Positions 61,264 through 64,000 of a stretch of DNA of 64,000 nucleotides are shown here, one piece after another (the stretch's first letter is position 1; each line of letters starts with the position of its first letter). The translations under genes and the position numbers were made by a program. The DNA comes from Tretioscincus oriximinensis (taxonomy: Eukaryota > Chordata > Lepidosauria > Squamata > Gymnophthalmidae): the NCBI GenBank assembly GCA_022410635.1, contig JAJVDF010000302.1, forward strand, positions 228,544 through 292,543. The letters run 5' to 3'. The notes beneath the pieces are model-generated. The model had not been told where the DNA came from, ran no database searches, and saw only the letters and a program-made list of their open reading frames with translations.

Positions 61264-61492
61264 CCAATGACAGGGCTCGGAACTTCGGCAGCCTCCAGAG
61301 ACCAATGACAGGGCTCGGAACTTCGGCAGCCTCCAGGGACCAATGACAGGGCNAGGGCTCGGAACTTCGGCAGCCTCCAGGGACCAATGACAGGGCTCGG
61401 AACTTCGGCAGCCTCCAGGGACCAATGACAGGGCTCGGAACTTCGGCAACCTCCAGGGACCAATGACAGGGCTCGGAACTTCGGCAGCCTCC
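61264..61492. repeat. 38-bp minisatellite, six copies
   Basis: Unit begins CCAATGACAGGGCTCGGAAC and continues TTCGGCAGCCTCCAGGGA. Copies start at 61264, 61302, 61340, 61384, 61422 and 61460. The third is 44 bp because of a GCNAGG insertion with an unresolved base (61353). Long minus-strand frames across it are repeat artefacts. Confidence 0.93.
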
Positions 61493-61494
61493 CT

Positions 61495-61580
61495 AGGAGG
61501 GAAGTAAATGGACAGTTTTCTGGGTGGAAAGATGTGAGAACTGGAATACCCCAGGGTTCAGTACTGGGACCAGTACTGGG
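61495..61580 (+). mobile_element. CR1-type reverse transcriptase fragment
   Basis: Codes TGIPQGSVLGPVLG, the conserved RT motif of non-LTR retrotransposons such as CR1. Only this short core piece remains, abutting the minisatellite. Confidence 0.7.
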
Positions 61581-61584
61581 AGGG

Positions 61585-62200
61585 CATGGAAGGAAGAACA
61601 AAGGAAGGAAAAGGGATTAAAGATTGAAAGAAAGGAATAAAAGAAGCGGCAAGTGACGTAGGGAATGGGAGTGAGTGGGTGGAGGCATAGATGGAACCAT
61701 TTGCATTACCACAATGGGCTAATTCTACTAGTTTCTTATAATTTAGGTGCAACTATAATAGATTTTAATCATAGATTTGTAGCCGCCAATATTATGTTTT
61801 ACCGACTACAGTCCACCTGTGAAGATGTCCATTGGCCGGGGCTGTGAAGGTTTGACCTCAGAGCTCCATAGACAACCTCTCTCCCCATCACCACACCTGA
61901 GAAGGGAAAAGATCCCTGCAGATGCCCAGGTAGGTTGGCAACACAAAGTGCCCCTTGGCCTTGAGGATGCGCCCAGGCCTTGTCATCCAGGCTCTTTTGA
62001 GGAGACCACAAGCTGCATTTCGTAGCAACATCTGATCCGGGCATCTCTGTAAAATCGTTTCACGTCTTGTCTACGTTGGAAGTGGCTTCCCTGGCTGGCT
62101 TTCTTCAGGTCCTGCTTGTTCCATGTTGATCTGAGAAGGGTTTGAAGACATCAACTTGTCTAAGGAAGCTCATTCTACCTACCTTTGTGTGTGTGTGTTT
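61585..62200. other. Unassigned sequence with a short SINE remnant
   Basis: Nothing recognised apart from GTCTAAGGAAGCTCATTCTA at about 62157 (short-SINE family) and a short (TG)n run near 62185. Confidence 0.4.
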
Positions 62201-62211
62201 GTGTGTTTTAT

Positions 62212-63028
62212 AGGGTTGCCACCTGTTCCGTATTATGAGGGACGTCCTGTATTTCAGGTCAAAATTAAGCGTCCCGTATTATGGGTCAAGTGTCCTGTAT
62301 TCCTTGCAGGACGCAGTTGGCAACACTTGATTTCCAGGTCTGACCTGGTGCAGATTGCCGGCTGCTGTTGAGCGGCGAAGTCGGGGCTTCAGCCAAGGGG
62401 TTAAAAGAAGAAGAAGAACTTGGTTCTTAAATCCCGCTTTTCTCACCTTTCAAAGGGACTCAAAGCGGCTTACAAGGATATATTTTGCCCGAAGGCTGAC
62501 ATTCTATCTTTCCCAGTAGGCTGTGGTAGTTCCCATGTATCTACTTGCAGTCAGTTGCAATTTCTTGCAATTCCTGCTTTCTAATAGCTGGGTTGGCTGG
62601 CGCTACAGGCTAGTGGAAGGGGCTCAGCACTCCCCACGTCCCACACAGGGCTTCGAAATCCCTTCTCCCAGGCGGAAGACGAGCATCGGAGAGCTTGTTC
62701 TTGGCACTCGCTCGTCTTCGTTGCGCCCGCCATCCTTGGGTGTCAATTCAGGCAGGTATTTTCCTTCCTTTTAAGCCGCGGCTTTGTCGTAGCCGAGGAC
62801 CCCACAGAAGACTTTATCATGGCTCCTTTTCCCTTGGAGCCATGTCTGGCTCTAGGTGTCAGATTTCCTTGTACTATTTAGCTGTTCATTAATTACTATC
62901 ACATTTATCTAAAAATCCCCTTTAATTATTAATTTTGAGGGTTTTTTAGTGTCCCGTATTTTGAAGAAATGTCCCCTATTTTTAAGAGCAGGTCCCTTAT
63001 TTCACTTACCAAAAGGTGGCACCCCTAG
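62212..63028. mobile_element. DNA transposon-like element with nested SINE
   Basis: TAGGGTTGCCACCTGTTCC at the left and AAGGTGGCACCCCTA at the right are inverted ends, with repeated TCCCGTATT motifs near both. The GAA-tailed SINE at 62402-62660 lies inside. No transposase frame seen. Confidence 0.6.
62402..62660 (-). mobile_element. GAA-tailed SINE, second copy
   Basis: AAAAGAAGAAGAAGAACTTG then the same sequence as 15270-15541 (CTTACAAGGATATATTTTGC; CAGTTGCAATTTCTTGCA). Here the GAA tail is only a few units long. Confidence 0.78.
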
Positions 63029-63039
63029 TGTGTTAGTCA

Positions 63040-63410
63040 CTAAGGTTCTGCAGGAGCCCCTGTTGGAGATTCTGAAGCAGACTATCGTGGCTCCGTCTTT
63101 TAATCCTTTTCCTGTGTTTGACTCCCTGCAAATGGACTTTAAAGGTGCTCAGAAATTGGAGGTGGTATCTAGGCATCCATTGCAAACATCTTTCATGCCC
63201 TCCATTAATGGGTTTAATCTTTTCTTAAAGCTGCCCTGGCTAGTTGTTATCTCTACCTTCCTCTGGTAGCAAACGCCATCGTCCGATGCTCTGGATGAAG
63301 AAGAAATAATTCTGCTCACGGAGTCCCCCTTGGTCCTAATTCTGTGAAGAGGGACGACAGAGATCTCTATGCACCTTTTCCTCGCCGTGCAGGATTCTAA
63401 TGGTTTCTGG
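63040..63410 (-). mobile_element. Divergent CR1-like LINE 3' end
   Basis: GACTCCCTGCAAATGGACTT, TAGTTGTTATCTCTACCTTC and GAGTCCCCCTTGGTCCTAAT follow the CR1 order in reverse with many changes. Confidence 0.55.
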
Positions 63411-63700
63411 CCATTTAAATACTATGGTGCAATTTTATCGTGTTGCTTTTAATTCATCTACCTTTTAAAATTTTCCACATTCTTTGCATATAGGTATATA
63501 TAGTCACATGCGTTCCTATTCATATACACAACCTCATATGAACTTTCTTATAGGCACCTCCCACTCTTATAGCCTCCCATTATCCCAAGAAGCAGCAGAT
63601 TTTACACACAACATTTACAGTTTTAAAGGACACTTTCAAAATACGCCGTAATTCTCACTGACAAAACCATCCGTTTTTTTAAATTTCTTATTAGTGTCTC
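63411..63700. other. AT-rich unassigned sequence
   Basis: No feature recognised. Confidence 0.4.
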
Positions 63701-63704
63701 CTGG

Positions 63705-64000
63705 AGGCACGGTGGCGCAGAGGTTAAGAACAGGCCTTTCCAACTGGTCGGCGTTCGAGAGTCATGTGTCTGCTCTGGAGAGGAGAGAGCGCCCTCTAAC
63801 TGGCCTTGGCTTCGGCCAACCTAGCTGTTCGAGAGCAACTGTTTGCAATTGAATACGTACTATCACGTGTGCTGGGGAAGATAGAATAGACCTTGGGCCC
63901 GGCACTGTTATTTGAACTCTCTCAGCCCCACCTACTCCACAGGGCGTCTGTTGTGGAGAAAGCAGCAAAAGCTATGTGCGCCGCCCTATGGTTGGCCACC
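63705..64000 (+). mobile_element. Two SINE types side by side, running off the window
   Basis: 63705-63890 starts GGCACGGTGGCGCAGAGG, an A-box-like tRNA 5' half, with GGCGTTCGAGAG as B box and GAGCGCCCTCTAACTGGCC. From about 63905 the body of the other tRNA-SINE follows (CTCTCAGCCCCACCTACTCC, GTGCGCCGCCCTATGGTTGG). Confidence 0.72.

Noticed and set aside
61132..61601. Overlapping minus-strand frames with a repeated EAAEVPSPVIG-type motif
   Set aside because: Translation of the 38-bp minisatellite; 38 is not a multiple of three and several frames are open, so there is no coding constraint.
59450..64000. Expected CDK2AP1 gene downstream of SBNO1
   Set aside because: In mammals CDK2AP1 follows SBNO1, but I found neither a CpG island nor exons matching it here; it may lie beyond the window.
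1..64000. CRISPR arrays, operons or phage-like modules
   Set aside because: The DNA is clearly vertebrate nuclear sequence with spliced genes; no spaced direct repeats of CRISPR type were seen.

Overview
The window is vertebrate nuclear DNA, most likely from a reptile and probably a squamate. Genes are split by GT-AG introns. Repeats are dominated by CR1-type and L2-type LINE 3' ends, tRNA-derived SINEs and small hAT-, mariner- and Harbinger-like elements. The species cannot be named from the sequence.

Two genes lie head to head, the KMT5A/SBNO1 neighbourhood known from other vertebrates. KMT5A (histone H4K20 monomethyltransferase) is on the minus strand and only its 5' end is present: exon 1 (10143-10152, ten coding bases after a CpG-rich promoter), exon 2 (5165-5316, in its own CpG island) and the start of exon 3 (1-136, running off the window). 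The SET domain lies outside.

SBNO1 (strawberry notch homolog 1) is on the plus strand and appears complete. A CpG island (about 16050-17250) holds the promoter and a non-coding exon 1. Coding exons 2-33 run from the ATG at 22711 to the TGA at 58056, with a 3' UTR to about 59450. The 32 coding exons join in one frame to 4212 nt, a 1403-residue protein with Walker A (residues 332-342), DECH box (448-451), SAT (487-489) and motif-VI-like GRTHR (989-993). Splicing features of note are a U12-type intron just before the DECH exon, a 97-bp GC-AG intron, a 45-nt frame-neutral cassette exon, two tandem CAGCAG acceptors and three AAG acceptors.

Layout: 1-10152 KMT5A 5' part with repeats; 10153-16050 promoter and repeat-rich intergenic DNA; 16050-59450 SBNO1; 59450-64000 repeats, a 38-bp minisatellite and no recognisable gene. 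No new protein system was found. The most distinctive non-genic item is a family of about 180-bp near-perfect palindromic elements flanked by 3-bp repeats, present in roughly a dozen copies. Several nested insertions with intact target duplications also give a clear relative order of repeat activity.
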